Shown here one piece after another: positions 48,401-62,015 of a stretch of 64,000 nucleotides of DNA (positions are counted from its first letter, which is position 1; every line of letters begins with the position of its first letter). The notes below the pieces were generated by a model. That model was given only the letters and a program-made list of their open reading frames with translations. It was not told where the DNA came from and made no database searches. The stretch comes from Pipra filicauda (lineage: Eukaryota; Chordata; Aves; Passeriformes; Pipridae). Both the position numbers and the translations under genes were made by a program. The stretch covers positions 806,001-870,000 of the forward strand of contig NW_024104358.1 in the NCBI RefSeq assembly GCF_003945595.2. Reading direction: 5' to 3'.

Positions 48401-49493
48401 GGTACTTCCACACATATAATTGCAGACTGTAACCCCAGATAAATGCAAATCACAGAGAGAAGTGGCAAGGGAGAGTCCATCTCTGCCTGTGCTGAGCTAT
48501 GAGAAGTAACTCCCTGTGCAGAGCATCAGCTCACTTGGCTCTGAAGTTTGTGTGGTGGCTGCAAAGACAAACTCATTTCACCCATCCCAGACAGACAACC
48601 AGCCTACACTGTTATCTAGGCTCCTTCAACAAGCAGTAGAGAAAGACAGGGCCCTTAGAAGAGTGACCCACCTACTTACTTGTCACATTGGATAAACGAT
48701 TCTTTGGCAGCTTTCTTCACTGATTACCAAGAAAGATGAATGATGAGCTCAGAGTAGGTATCCAGCAATTAAATGGCAAACAAGAGGTGACAGGAATTGC
48801 AACTTCATGCTTAATTTGGTTGTTACAATTTCCAATTAGCATGTGAAATGTAGGTACCACAATGTTCAGGATTAGCATGTTTAATGCTTACATTTCTACT
48901 GATATAAAGAATGATATAGATTCTGGTAAGGGATAAGAGCCCTAAATTCCTTTGAGGCCTTGGATATTGGAATTTGACAAGGAAATTACACACCAAATAA
49001 TCTTCTTAGAAATTCATACACATAACTGAGATAATGAGATGTTTCCTGCAAACAATCCACAAAGTAATGAAGTTTCGTAGAGGAATTATTTACTTAGCTC
49101 TATTGGTATCATTTTGTAGCTGGATAATTTATTGTGTCTATGCTGCCAAATTGTTTCGATTTGCCACTGATTTGCTTTTCATTTCCACTTGCAATATAGG
49201 AACAAATGGACATAACAGTCAAGAAATTCACATGGGTAAGTAAAATTTGAATAAACAAAAAATAATGGTTTGTTTATTATTAAACACCCTTGATATTTTA
49301 TCTATGGTAGTAAATTAAGTTGGTAAGAATTTGTAACCGGAAAAGTTCTACCATTTTATCTCAGGCCAAAGAGTTATCACAATTCATGTGCAGACAAACT
49401 TCTGTGCCTCAAAAATAAGGGAAAAATATCTAATGGGATATGGTATTTCTCTTCCAGTGCCTGAAAAGTAAGGATCCCAATTAAATTTTTGCT
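42481..49493. other. Intergenic DNA, no gene recognised
   Basis: Unique-looking A+T-rich DNA with a small G+C patch at 42960-43130 and a short CA run at 45938-45948. Open frames of 90-115 codons lie on both strands at 43314-43655 and 45175-45585; none shows a recognisable domain or splice context. Confidence 0.5.
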
Positions 49494-49693
49494 GGAAGAA
49501 AGGAAGAAAAAGGAAAGAAGGAAGGAAGGAAGAAAGAAAGGGAGAGAGAGAGAGAAAGAAAGAAATAAAGAAAGAAAGAAGGAAAGAAAGAAAGAAAAGG
49601 AAAGAAAGAAAGAGAGAGAAAGAAAGAAAAAGAAAGAAAGAGAGAAAGAAAAAGAAAGAGAGGAAAAGAAAGAAAAAAAAAAGAAAGAAAGAA
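49494..49693 (+). repeat. 200-bp polypurine (GAAA/GGAA) tract
   Basis: Every base is A or G apart from one T at 49566. Units are mainly GAAA with GGAA and GA blocks. Frames through it appear as Lys/Glu/Arg-rich on the plus strand and Phe/Ser/Leu-rich on the minus strand and are artefacts. Confidence 0.97.
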
Positions 49694-52164
49694 TTCTGAT
49701 ACTGGAGCATTTTGTCTAGAAAGAAGATGGACAAGATTTTCAAAAACCCCTAAGTGATTTGCACACCAAAGTCTCATTAGAAGTCAACAAGACTTTGATT
49801 TCCGAGTTACTTGTGAAAATTTTCTCTGATGATTCCTACAAGTCTTTCAATATTTATCTTAAACAAGTGCTGACACATCATTCAAAAGCAGATCTGGAGT
49901 AGCAACAAGTTTTGGTAACCCCTCAAGACATTTTTAAAGCCTCACCCACAAGAGACACAAAACTTCTGGCATGTCCATATGTCTGGAATCTTCAGTCTGC
50001 ATCGTGCATTTGTCTATTTAGGGTAATTAAGGGCATGCCTCTGTGAACACATTACTGTGAGGGAATGGGTGTCTGGATTTACAGCAGAACAGATGCTCTG
50101 CCGGAGCCGTCCGTGTGTGCCCTCACCCCGCCGTAAGCACAGGGCAGTTCGGCGCACGGTCACTGAAGAGGAGCATGCAATGCATGTCCAGCATTCACAC
50201 TCCATCTTTCAGCTGCCTCACTGTTACCTGGCTCAGGTGGCCAAAGTGTCAGATTTGTTTCATAAGCCCAGCCACCATCACACACTGCCCAAGAACAAAA
50301 ACAGACAGAACATCTTTCACTAAGCTATTTTTAATCTGTTCACTGTCACCTCCAACCCACCATTCAAGGATTTTGTATTGGTGCTCATCCCCGCTTAGGC
50401 TGCACCAGGCTGGGTGCATCATGAAGAAATGGATGCTGGCACTGGTTGACTAAGAGGTTAGCTAAGAGGATCCACGCCCTAGGCTCCTGGAGAGGGAGTA
50501 TTTAAACATTGTACACATAAAATGCCTAAATGGAAAAAAAGGAAGCTATGTGGCAGAGACTGCAGAACTGAACAGTAGCCCTGACAGAAAAGCAGTGTGA
50601 GACATTCAGGAACAGCCACTTGGTTCGCCCTGATAATGAAGGGGTTTTCTCTGGAAAAGTCCCAGATTTCAGGACTGGCCCCGAAGGATATGGGCACCAG
50701 GAAGAGCTGTAAATGTGTTAAATATCAACTTCTTAATGACACTATCATTCAGCTTCTACTTTCCATTCTGAGATTACAAAGAGAAATGATCTCACCTCAT
50801 CAGGGCGTAACTACAACATGCTGCTGCAGCTCAGGCCTCCCTGTTTTTTCTGGCTTTCTCTGGTTAGAGAATCCTATAAGATTACTGTATCTGTGGCCCT
50901 AATGGAGAATCCTGGAGATGTCTCTGTGATCACTGGGCACTCCCTACCAACATGAACTTTTGTCTCTAACCTCTTGGCCCAGATTCTAGATGAGAAATTC
51001 ATTCTAATATCTCAGGAAATTACATCTTCTGATATAGCTGAAAGGTGTTTCTTCATTGCATAGGAATATTGTTCATTGCTATTACACAGACCTGAGCACT
51101 CCAGTGAGCACTTCTAAATCCACTGCTACAAATCCACCCCAGATTTTCATCTTGCAAATACTAATGGCTTTATGTAGAAAGTAAAAAAAAAAAGCTTTTA
51201 AAAAAAACCTTTTGCTTCTGGTTCAGTCTCAAGAATTTCACCAGTAAATAACCTGGTAAGACTTGTGAATCTGGTATATAAAAAAAGTGATCCAATAGTT
51301 CTACTCTTCTCCCCTGGAAAGCAAGTTTTAATTTGTGTTCTAGCCTCTTATGCTAAAGTGCAGAGTTTATGCAATGCTGGAATTGGGAATATGCCTACCT
51401 ATGAAAACTCCACACGGCATTTTGGGTATCTGCTGGCGGAGTATGCACGTTCAGTGTCCCTTCAGGATGCCTAAGGGGAGTCGCTCTGTTCACTGCCAAA
51501 CCAGCTTTCTCTTTACACTCTTCAGCAATGGAGAGATTCCCCTTCTGCCTGTGAGCTGAAGACCAAGGCTCTGCTTCCAGCATGCACACAATACTGGGAG
51601 CACAATTCTGTGTGATGAATCACACAGTGGTGGAGACGGTTCTCCAATTTTTCCTTCCCCTCTTCCACTGTCCTGCTGCTGGGCCAACTCTGCACAGTAC
51701 AATGGACCTGTGAATTAAGCCCATGAGAAAAGCCAGATCAAAGCTTTAAACCAATTCCTTTCCCAGATCTGCTTCAGAGCTCCAACACAGCTAGAGTGAT
51801 CCTGGCAGGGAGCAGCAGGAATGGCCATGGGGAGCAGCAGGAGTCTCTTCAGTCATCTCTGCAACTGAAGTATTCATAACGTGGAGTCCTAGCTTGTGTC
51901 TCCCCAAATGCTGACTGTGGTCTCTCAAAGAACATCGATGTTTAACTCGATTTAGAAAGGTAATAAAGAATGAAGCCAGCAGGCTGTGAATGGATAGACT
52001 GTGCTGTAGATAACAAGCACAGCTAATTCTGGTTTTAAATAACAATAGGGACAGCAGACCCACTGGCAACAACCAGAGCATTTCTTGAAATTATGCATTC
52101 TCTGACTTTTCTTTTGCTACTAGAGGGCCCAACTCTGCAAACTATTTTTAGTACCATTACTTTG

Positions 52165-52260
52165 TCAGTGCCCAGCCATGAATTGGGGTCCCACTGTGCT
52201 ATTCAAACACTTAAATAAAGGCTGGTTTCTACCCAAAGACTCTGAAATCCAATTTGCAAA
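52165..52260 (+). mobile_element. Possible ancient amniote dispersed repeat
   Basis: GGGGTCCCACTGTGCTATTC, then CAAACACTTAAATAAAGGCT and a TTTCTACCCAAAGA segment resemble an old repeat widespread in amniotes, whose consensus I recall as having a GTGCT-AAACAC-CCCAAAGA order. Weak. Confidence 0.3.
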
Positions 52261-55200
52261 AATCCCATAGGTTTAAATGGCAGAAAGAACTACAGTAGCA
52301 GTACTTTGGTTTATTGTCTTTTATTACTTATTTTACTAAATATTATTTACTTAATTTGCAGGAATTGGAGTAGAATGATGAAAAAAATGTTTTCAGGCAA
52401 AAGACTGGAAGAACTCTGCAGTACTGCTAGTGAAATAACAAGCCCTTTTAATAAAAGAAATCGTTAGCATTGAACAGCCCAAAATGGCTTCTGCAGAGCC
52501 ACAGCAGTATTGTATGCAAATATATAATTTAGTTGTTTTTATGCAACCTGGCTATTTTGTAATCAGAGAAGTAGGGATTAAACAAATGAGGCATATGCCA
52601 TTTGTAAAGAAACTACATGGGAAAAATACGCACTGCAGTTATAGTCCTGATATTTAAATTTAGGTACTCGAAAAACATACTGTCAGCTAACAGCAAATTA
52701 CTCAGTTTCATTAATGATACTGATTTGAAGTCAAAGTAGAACATACAGAAATTAAAGTCTGTATGTGTATATCTTAAAACAAATTTTAATGAACAGTGAT
52801 TATCTTGCTTCTATGGGATGCAGTTCATCCAGGCGTGCTCCACAAATCAAGTGTACAATTGCACATTCATCTGCCCACGAACAAAGGAGCTCCCCATGTC
52901 TATCACTAGACAGCCATCATCTCTGCTGTGACAACGTGAGGTGCTCGGAAGCATGCACGACGCTTTAGAAACACTTTCGCACAATAAATGCAAAATATAG
53001 ACAGGTTCAGTGCCTGCAATCAAGACAGGCAACATGCCTACAATAACTCTAGCTAAAATGTCACGAGAAACATACATATATATATGTGTGTGTATATATG
53101 TATCTCACACAAAATCTACCAGTCATGACTATATATATAAAATAACCACAAGTGATGATGACTAAATACCTACATTCTGCAAATCCAGCAACTCATCCAT
53201 ACCACCATGCTGAGATATCATTTGCAACGACCTTTAAAGAAGATGACCCCTATTCCCAGAGAGCAGACTGCCTGCAGGACAAGTGTCTAGGATATTAGCT
53301 CATGATTGAGTGGCTAATATCTTTACACAACTCCAGTTCAGATGATCTAACGAGAAAAACAGTTTTGAGACCATGTTTTTGCCCCGTTCCAAAATTCTGT
53401 TTCCAAAAGCTTTGTAGCAGCCTCTAAGAGGTTTTTGGAAAGCTTGGTAACCTTCCCCACTAAAGCCAAGGTGAAGACACAACCTTACGTGCTTCTCACA
53501 GCCAAAAGTACAATTGGATCTCTCCAAATGGTCTTTAAAACCTGTGGTAAGGATCTGGATCAAATCTGAAACCACACTGAGTCTTCTACCAAAGACCAGG
53601 GCAGAAGTACCACTGAAGGTGACAGCAGTTAATTGTTTGAAATATCTGTTCCCCATCACACAACATGAGCTACTTACACTATATAACACATGCAACCCAA
53701 AGTCTACCTACCACACATGGTATTTTTGGGCTGCTGTACCAGCAAAGGTCTTGCAAATGAAAGTGTGGCCCAGATTAATCAAACTATTTTTAGACACCTA
53801 CTGCTGTTACCTATTTTATGTCTGCAGACTGTCTACGCAGTGCAGAGCCAGGCCCCTGCCTCTGGACACCAGCCACAAACCTGATTGCTCTCAGGAGATC
53901 CTTACTGCTGGCTACAGTGGGAATACCAAGAAACTTGGGAAGTACCTGCAGGTATATGGGACCTCAAAATTCGATTAGTAATGCAGAAGAGCAAGGTTTT
54001 CACTGAAAGCACAGTTGTGTTGGAAGGGACCCACAGGTCCAAGTGCCTGACCTGTCCAACCTCAGTTAACACATGAGAAAATGAACTGTGAGCTGTGCTG
54101 CATCTACAGAGCTGAGGGGAAAAACAAGCAATGAAACTATTTTAGTTAACCAAGGCTGAATGCATGAATCTGAATACACACAGGGAACAGATTTTTTTTG
54201 AGTAAGGCATTTTTACTTACTGATGTGTAATAACGCATTCTAAAAATGTTTTATAGGAGATATTGTGAGAGACACAATTAGTTTGGGAACTGTGCCTTTT
54301 GAAGACCATGACAACCACTAGAAAGGTGAAAAACAGTCTCCCTGGATCGTTTCTATGGAGGTTTCTGATAGTAGTTTGGCTGGTGCTCGTTTCTCTGCAG
54401 GCAGCAGAATTATTGACTTTGCTGGGAACAGCTAAGGCTCCTTGCTTAAATACCAACTTGTGATAAATCGCTGTTAACTCTAGTGCTGGCTACAAATTGT
54501 GTTAAAATTTTATTTTAGACTTTAAAGACCAGACAAAGGATTTAGAAGACTGGAATGGAAGTTGTGCCCTGTTGACTGGTTTCCCTGTTAATTCCATAGA
54601 GGTGCCTTGATTGTTGGACCTCCCCTTTCTCTAAATAAAAGTCCATGAAAGTCTGACACCAGCTATCTGCCAGCAGTTAAATGTCCTGCTGTGACTGCAC
54701 AGCAAATCACCTCAGTCTATTCTGACTGGTGATGATGGAACTCCCTTCACCCAGAAGCACATCCATCCTAAATGGACATTAGCTCCCAAACCTCTTAGTT
54801 TTTTGACTTTATAATCTTGCCTCCCCATGCCACAGCACTTGCTTAATGTAAGAAAGGGACAAAACTAATGTACAGAACCGTATTTGTGCATATACATATA
54901 CTAGAAATGAGGAATTAGCATCTTCTTCTCCAGCACTTCTTGTTTGGGGATCTACAAGCATCCCAAGTAACCCTGCTGCATCAGAGAATTGCCAGTAGCT
55001 GGTTTCTAGTGTCATCTGACATCCTTTCCTCATGTTACAGTTTTGGAACTGTCTGCAAACTTAATATGGAATGTGAAATCAAATTATGTAAACAGCCAGT
55101 CTCACTCTGGTAGAAACATTAAACTCGATTTAAAGGTAGTATATCTAAATTGGGGAAGATCCCATTTGTACCTTTACATAAAAGGCTTCTTTTTGAGGTT

Positions 55201-55366
55201 TATTCCCCAAAACAAAGGCCTTTTTAATGCTGATGCTTTGCCCCAATTTGAATCATCGATGGCCCAGATGAAAGGTCCAGAATCAGGACAAAACACCTCT
55301 GAAGACAACACCTGGGCCTATGGAAAAAACATTGTACTTGTACAATCACATCTGCCTCTTATTGAC

Positions 55367-55402
55367 ATCTATCTATCTAATTATCTATCTATCTATCTAT
55401 CT
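55367..55402 (+). repeat. (ATCT)n microsatellite
   Basis: Eight ATCT units with one interrupting AATT, followed by GGAT. Confidence 0.93.
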
Positions 55403-57664
55403 GGATATTAGATTTTTATCTTGTCTCTCTGTGTTGGCACTGACTACTGCATACACCCACATTGTCAGCAGCTCCAAACAAAAATATTTTTAACTATTCC
55501 AGTTCATCCTTGGCATGTCACCATACATGCCAGATTTACCTCTAGAAGTCTGTATTTAAGTGTTTCTGTTTTGTCTCTCTTTATTCTGAGTAACATGTAG
55601 GAAATTTGCTCTTTGATTTCAAGGTCAGACTAAAATGGATTCACAGTGATACTTACCCAGGGATGATTTATTTAAAAACATACTGTCATCTCCATAACTA
55701 GCCCATGCAAGCTAAATGCTTTAAAAAAATACTTTGGTTATTACTAGTGCACCTGAAACCTACTGCCAGTTTTTGTAGGTTTTCTGCCATGTTTTTTCTC
55801 TTTAAATAGGCCGGTCTCTAAACAAAGCAAAAAGACATCACAGGCACCCACAGAATGGTAGGGAAAAAGGACTTCATTTCTGATTTGCAGAGATGCTCCT
55901 CCTTTAGCTTCAGGAGAAAGGAAGTGAAAAAAACAACCCCAGCTATAAAGGAGAACAAACACAGCTGTATACATATGGTAAAAAACAGACTGGTGACAAC
56001 AGAGTTCCATCACTTAAATTATACCCAAAAACAAGCGAGTGGACAAATTAAGCAGATGTATTCTCTGTGTAGACATTAATGTTGGTATTACACCTCTACA
56101 AAATAACTTCCCATTACGTACTCCTTAAGCAACTATAAATTTGGCATCTGCGTCCCAATGGAAGGAATGGAAGGAATGAAGCAGCCAGTGATATGAATTG
56201 TAGTTAAAACTCTATTTAAAACAATTATATATTTATGCTAGCTGAAATTCTTTACTGTCCATAATCAGCTTTCAGCTCTAAAATCCAAGTCACCAGGATA
56301 CATGCATAACTTACTTTACACTGTAAGACTGTGGCTGTAAAAGAATATTAAGGAGGAACCTTTGCCAAAGTAATACTAAATAATTCCCTTCTAGTTAAGA
56401 TTAAACTTATGGCTAAGAGAGTAGAGGCTTGCTAATTCACATTAAGGATTGGGAGATCCACAGCAAATTTCTGAATTTTGCAACTAAGTGAGAAACACAT
56501 TTAAAAAGCAAGTGCAATTTATGACAAAATGCACTTTGCTCATTTATTTTGACAACTGTTATTTAAATTATTTATGTCCTTCCATCATGTACTAGTAAAT
56601 GTACTGTAGCCTGTTTTGTAAAAATAGTCATCGGTGAGATCAGAGTAACACAACATCCGCTATTACCCTTTGCTTGGAGGTGAGTAGAAACCAGCATTTT
56701 GTGCCTTGCAGGCACAAACAGGCTTTCAGAAAAGGGCGGTGATGGTGGTTCTTGGGTTTTGTTTTTTTGTTTAAGACAACGCTAAACCTACAGCAGCTAC
56801 CACTGTTTCAAACGTTTGTATTGAAACACGTTGATAGAAGCAACCTTTAAGCACCTTATTTAAAGGCTTATTAATGTGGTACTAGGATTCCTGCCCTGGA
56901 AATTTCCATCAGTGCCCAGGAACAAGGTTCTAAACATGAAATCAGTCAGCAGGAGCTTTGCTTGAACAGGCTGATGAACGTTACTGAGTGCCTACTGCTT
57001 TGAATTGATGCATTTCTTTAAAGGAAGAGAAATTTTGCATTCTCCCTGTTTTTATTTCAAGTCTATCTAGAGGAACAAAGGAGGAAGCCACACCTTCCTC
57101 TCCTGAGTTGTGGTTTGAATTTACAAACTTGGATCGTGGGCACAAAATCGAGCTAAGCGCAAAGGAGGAAGGAGAAAAGTTAAAGCAGATTTGGCTCTAG
57201 TCATTCCTGGAATCAAGTTGTATCAAGACTATGAAACACTCAGGGTGTTGGCTGGAGTTGCATCACAGACAACCTACGCTTATGAACACCATGTACTCAG
57301 GAAACAAGGCAGTTGGGCATCCCATGAGGATTAGCGCAGCAGGCTTGCCAGTGCATGTGCTTCCATCCGTTCTAGCAAGGATTGCAACTCTGGAGAAGGA
57401 AGAAAAAAACCCAACGAACCCTGGTTTCCCATCTCCCCAGTAAAAGATTAACTATTGTGAAAGATGCTGGACTGACAGCCTGAATTAGGGATGTGAGGGG
57501 GTTGTGAGGGGTTTTGGCATCAGTAATTAAGCAAGATACATTACAGGAGATCTTTGGAAAGGAGCTGGAGAACTTCTTGAGACCCCTTTCCCCTGTTACT
57601 TACAAAAATCGGGTCAACTAGAGTCTGACCTTACAACTGCATTCACCCCACGTAATTGATACCT

Positions 57665-57687
57665 TAACTAATAATGCTTATTAGTTA
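57665..57687. repeat. 10-bp perfect palindrome with 3-nt spacer
   Basis: TAACTAATAA, TGC, TTATTAGTTA. Each arm carries homeodomain-type TAAT/ATTA cores. Confidence 0.85.
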
Positions 57688-58227
57688 CCCTTAGTTACAT
57701 GAGATACCTGAATTAATGATGGTGCTTTTCAATTAGAAGAGCGGTTATCCTTGGCATTTGGTGCCTCAGCAGACGCTACAAATCCAGGCCCTGCAGTATT
57801 ATCTTCTCACTTAAACACACTCATGACCAAAGGTACTGAATATCCTTTCTGTGCAAGGTTAAAAAAATGGCCTTGGAAATGCTTATTGTGCAATCAAAGT
57901 TATTCTCTCCTGAACCTAATCATTAGCAAATGAGGTTTAACATGTGTTTGGGACTTTAAAATCCGCCCCCAGCCCACAGGTATGTGGCTCTATGTCTCAG
58001 TGGCTGCAGGGGAAGAGAGCTGACCTCTCTGCAGGACATAGGGAAATTTTCGGCTTCAGGAAAGCAACAAGTTTTAAAAAGCAGAGTCATTAAACTGTAA
58101 TTTAGGGAAAGAGGGGGAGAGAAAAGGTGGGAAAAAAGATTTATGGATAATCTCACCAGTCATGTGCATTAGCTGCCTATATGCTGACTCACCCTTAGCT
58201 GTTTAAACGTGTCTCCTTGGACTTTTT

Positions 58228-58229
<2 letters not shown>

Positions 58230-58311
<82 letters not shown>
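58230..58311 (+). repeat. Homopolymer of 82 T
   Basis: Uninterrupted T from 58230 to 58311, preceded by a CTTTTTCC stretch. No retroposed sequence with an A tail (minus sense) is evident on its right: 58312-58372 is unremarkable. Confidence 0.95.
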
Positions 58312-58313
<2 letters not shown>

Positions 58314-61300
58314 TTTTGATTTTAGGTAGGTTTTTTTAGTGGTATAAACCTTTCTCTACTTAATATGGTAAGATGCAGTCAAAGGCACCCAGGCCTTTGT
58401 CTTGTTCATTTTCTTCTCCCACTTTTTTCTGTCTCTCTGGATCTATGGAAACTCAACCAGAGAGTTTCCTCTTGGATGTAACCTGTCTGAAGGGCACCCG
58501 CAGGCAGATGAAGCAAGTCATGCTGGATGCATTCCATCCAGCCTGGTTTTTTTGTGTGGAAAGCCACTTTCAGATACACAGCTTTCCAAGCAGGAGAGTT
58601 AAATTTAACAGACGGTGGATGGCTGTGGGAAAGCCTGTTGGAAACTAGTTGGATTTCCACATCAAACTGAGATCAGCCTCATGAATGTGCTGCTCAGGCG
58701 TGAACCACATTTCTGTGCCATTTACAACAAACCCCTCAACAGTTAATGTTCCCTTGTCTCTTCCTCTGCTCTCTTCAGATGTGCAAATAAGTGCAATTCA
58801 CTGACTACCTTTTAGATAACATACACTCTGCCGGATGGGGTGAGACAGCCGGGGATCTCTCAGAGCTGTTTGCTTCCCCGGGTGGCACCCCTCCTGTAGG
58901 AGCAGCACATGTACAGAGACTGAGTCCTCTCAAAACAGGGTTGAAGGCAAAGCTGTTACTAGTGGGGACTATCAGATTAGTCTTGGGCCATGGACTGATA
59001 TTTTTCTCCAGATTTAGCTGGAAACTCAAGTTTGTAGCCCTCTCAGAAGCATCTATCCTCTGGAGGCGTGGGTCTTGTATGATGCCTGGAATCCTGCTGA
59101 CTACAGTCGGTCTTGACTTGGTTATGTCTCACCAGTCCCTTGCAACAAACACCAGCTCCCAGAGGCTGCAGCCACTTTCCAAATCCCTGCTTTGAACAAT
59201 TGAACAACCACATCAACATTTCTGTTGTGTGTGTGCACGGAGAGGGAATTGCTTTTTTAGCTTCTGGCTGGATCTCATTAAGATCAGGGTGAGATCACAC
59301 TACAGAGTCTCAGAAACAGCCCAGAGAAAAAACAAAAACGCTGTCAACTACCATTAGTTAACCTGGGATTGTAGTAGTAGTAGTTTTGTGCACATAATAG
59401 CAAATTATTAAACACACTTCAATTATAAAAACAAATAAACTCAAAGAAGCAAATCTTAAGGTCTGCAAAACCCAGTCTTAAAATTTTAGGTGCAGTTCCC
59501 TAGTTAAATTACAAAGCACTAAACCTAAAATTAACTTGTTCTGGGCAATCTTAAAATAGTAGATTGCTGGATCTAAGCTTTTGGATGTTCTCAGTTAACT
59601 GCTCCTGAAGAAATATAAAAGTGGTTTATTACATCTATAATTACGGCAAAACTTTGCCCTGTACTTTTCTCTCCTGGCTGGAGGAGACAAGTTTGGATGC
59701 ACCATGTGAAACCGAGCAGGGAATATCAAAAGGACAAGAATCTTAGAAGTGTCTGAGCTATCAGAGGTCTTAAGATAAACTCCATAAAGCCTTATCCAGG
59801 ACAGTGCAAGTTTGTCTCTTCTTCTGCAAGACCACTTATAAGTGCGTACAAACACACACACACATATGTACATATATATATGTACATATGTACATATATG
59901 CATTCTTATATGTACACCTATAATATATATATATTATATATTATATATATACAGATAAATAACCCTGCAGAAAAGGTTAAAAATAGAAGCACAGTTACTT
60001 TTCAAAGTATTCACTTTTTCCCATATTTCTACGTCACTTTGTCTATCAATAGTTTTGTTTTTGTATAAAATTTGAGACTGATCTTGATGATAGAAACGAT
60101 AAAATACACTGCCTGAGAACACAGAATATTGACAATATTGTCAGTCTCGGCAGAAGATGAGAGCCAGACTCCCCTCCACAAAACCATAAGGCTGGGTGAA
60201 AAATCAATCTGAGAGATTGACCTGCTTTCTGATTTTTCAGTTGTTAGAGTTACATTTCCAAGCTGTTCTCTATAGACCATGAAGGGCCAAAAACTTCTTT
60301 TTTATTGCTTAATGAAAGCTGAAAACTCATAATTTCACATGACTTCAGAAGCAGTAGCTCATAGAGAAATAACAAATATTGTCACAGTCATGATAAACCA
60401 TATGATTGGTCACAGTTTTAAGATTTTGAGGGTTGAAATGCTGCCTTCAGCAGCAAGTCATGCAGACAGACTTCTAAGCAAGTCATGAGATGTAAAAAAA
60501 ATCTGTAAAATAATTTTTTCATAAGAGAAAAGACATAATATTGCTATTCTATAAAGAACTCCAATACAGCATGGATATTTTATAAACTTTTCTGCAGGGA
60601 CTGCAGCAATCACAATTTATTTTTAAATTCACCTGCTTTAACCCAGTACATGTAGAAATATTTTCAGGTAGAAGATTTCTCTTGGAGGAAAGTAATGCAT
60701 CTGATATCCCATGTTCTTCCATGGAATCAGATGTACTTCCTTGTTCTTGATTGCATTTGCTACTGTATTGCAACATTTTATAATTAAGTCAGTAAACTTA
60801 ACAATATTTAAACTGCTGTTCTGATTAGAGAGCTTAAAATATGTGGAGAGTAGTGGGGTTACTTTCAAAAGCACTTGGCTTAATTTTTCTTCCACTGTAA
60901 TAAATGACTGTTTCAGAGAAGTAACACAGCAATACCAGGTATTTAGAACTAAAAAAAATTAAACCCCTCCTACGATTCTATTGACCTCTAGAGCTTTTTA
61001 TACTGTTTTCCAGACTACTGCTTTTCTTGAACTTTTTAAAATTTCCTCTCCTAAACTGAAAATTTGTACAAAATATTTGCAATAAGAGAAGAGAAAGAGC
61101 CTTCCCACAACTATGTAATGAAAAATTTACTAAAAATGTCAATACTTTTGAAAGATCAGCAGATGCTTGTATTCACAAAAATGACTTTTAGGTAAATACT
61201 AATGACTGGTCGGCTTTGGAAAAGTACCATGTTTCTCTTACAGACTTTTTTAATATTGAAAGCAAATTTTGAAATATTAAAAAGTAAAACAAAAACAAGT

Positions 61301-61807
61301 GAGACATGTAAAGACTTGTCTCTCAAACTGCTATCTAGAGAACAAATATTATGTTCATTTACCGCTAAGCTTGGATTAAATTGCTAGCAGTGAATCTGAA
61401 AGTAGAAAAATAAAACTAGAACTACTGTCCAAAAATTACCTTCTCATCTCAGAGAAAAAGCAAAAGGATTTCACTGCATATCCCCCAGTGTTTGCTCTGT
61501 TAAGCAAACTGAATTACAAAGAAATTCTAGAAAACATGAAAAATCTAATTATAAAAATGTTTTTGCTAAAACATATTTTACGATGATACAAAGGCCCTCT
61601 GTTTCCTGCAATGCAGCAGCTGCTTTACATTATTTTACACAAAAAACAATGCACTCAAACACCTCTTCTACAGACTGCAATTTTGGTGACAGCAAATGAC
61701 TGAAAATAACTCAATACAGAAGTTCAGACTCATTCAGTATCCACAGCCTGTGCTAGGTCTGGCCAAAAAGGGCCTGTGATGTCTGAATCATACTGATCTC
61801 AACCTAA
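58312..61807. other. Intergenic DNA with AT-rich simple sequence
   Basis: Contains CA/TA/GTAC-rich simple sequence at 59852-59951. A 134-codon plus frame at 58791-59195 and short frames at 60549-60895 have no recognised similarity. No repeat family or exon supported. Confidence 0.5.
59852..59951. repeat. CA then TA/TGTACA-rich simple sequence
   Basis: About six CA units, followed by alternating TATATA and self-complementary ATGTACAT words, ending in ATATATATATTATATATTAT-type sequence. Confidence 0.9.
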
Positions 61808-62015
61808 GAGAATCACAGAATCACAGTGTCACAGAATGGTTTCTGTTGGAAGGGAGCTTAAAGATCATCTCGTTCCCCACCATGGGCAGGGAACCTTCCA
61901 CTTAGACCATCCAACCTGGCCTTGGACACTTCCAGGGATGGGACATCCACAACTTCTCTGGGCAACCTGTTCCAGTGCCTCACCACCCTCACAGTAAAGA
62001 ACTTATTCCTAATAG
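61808..62015 (-). mobile_element. CR1 LINE 3' fragment
   Basis: AGAGAATCACAGAATCACAG, TTGGAAGGGAGCTTAAAGAT, ACACTTCCAGGGATGGGACA and CACCACCCTCACAGTAAAGA in CR1 order, stopping at TTCCTAATA. About 200 bp. Confidence 0.93.

Larger units (their letters stand above)
49694..58229. other. Intergenic DNA, no gene recognised
   Basis: AT-rich sequence with minor simple repeats (TA/TG at 53064-53102 and ATCT at 55367-55402), a possible very old dispersed repeat at about 52165-52260, and a 10-bp AT palindrome at 57665-57687. The 154-codon plus frame at 53514-53978 and the 131-codon minus frame at 53300-53695 overlap and have no recognisable domain. Confidence 0.5.

Noticed and set aside
49489..49743. 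Lys/Glu-rich plus frame and Phe/Ser/Leu-rich minus frames near 49.5 kb
   Set aside because: Pure translations of the GAAA polypurine tract.
54018..54050. GTTGGAAGGGACCCACAGGT as a CR1 fragment
   Set aside because: Only about 25 bases resemble CR1 and the terminal words are absent; too little to call.
13512..62015. Repeated AGAATCACAGAATCA-type words as a possible CRISPR-like or satellite array
   Set aside because: They are the 3' terminal repeats of dispersed CR1 LINEs in a vertebrate genome, each followed by CR1 body sequence.
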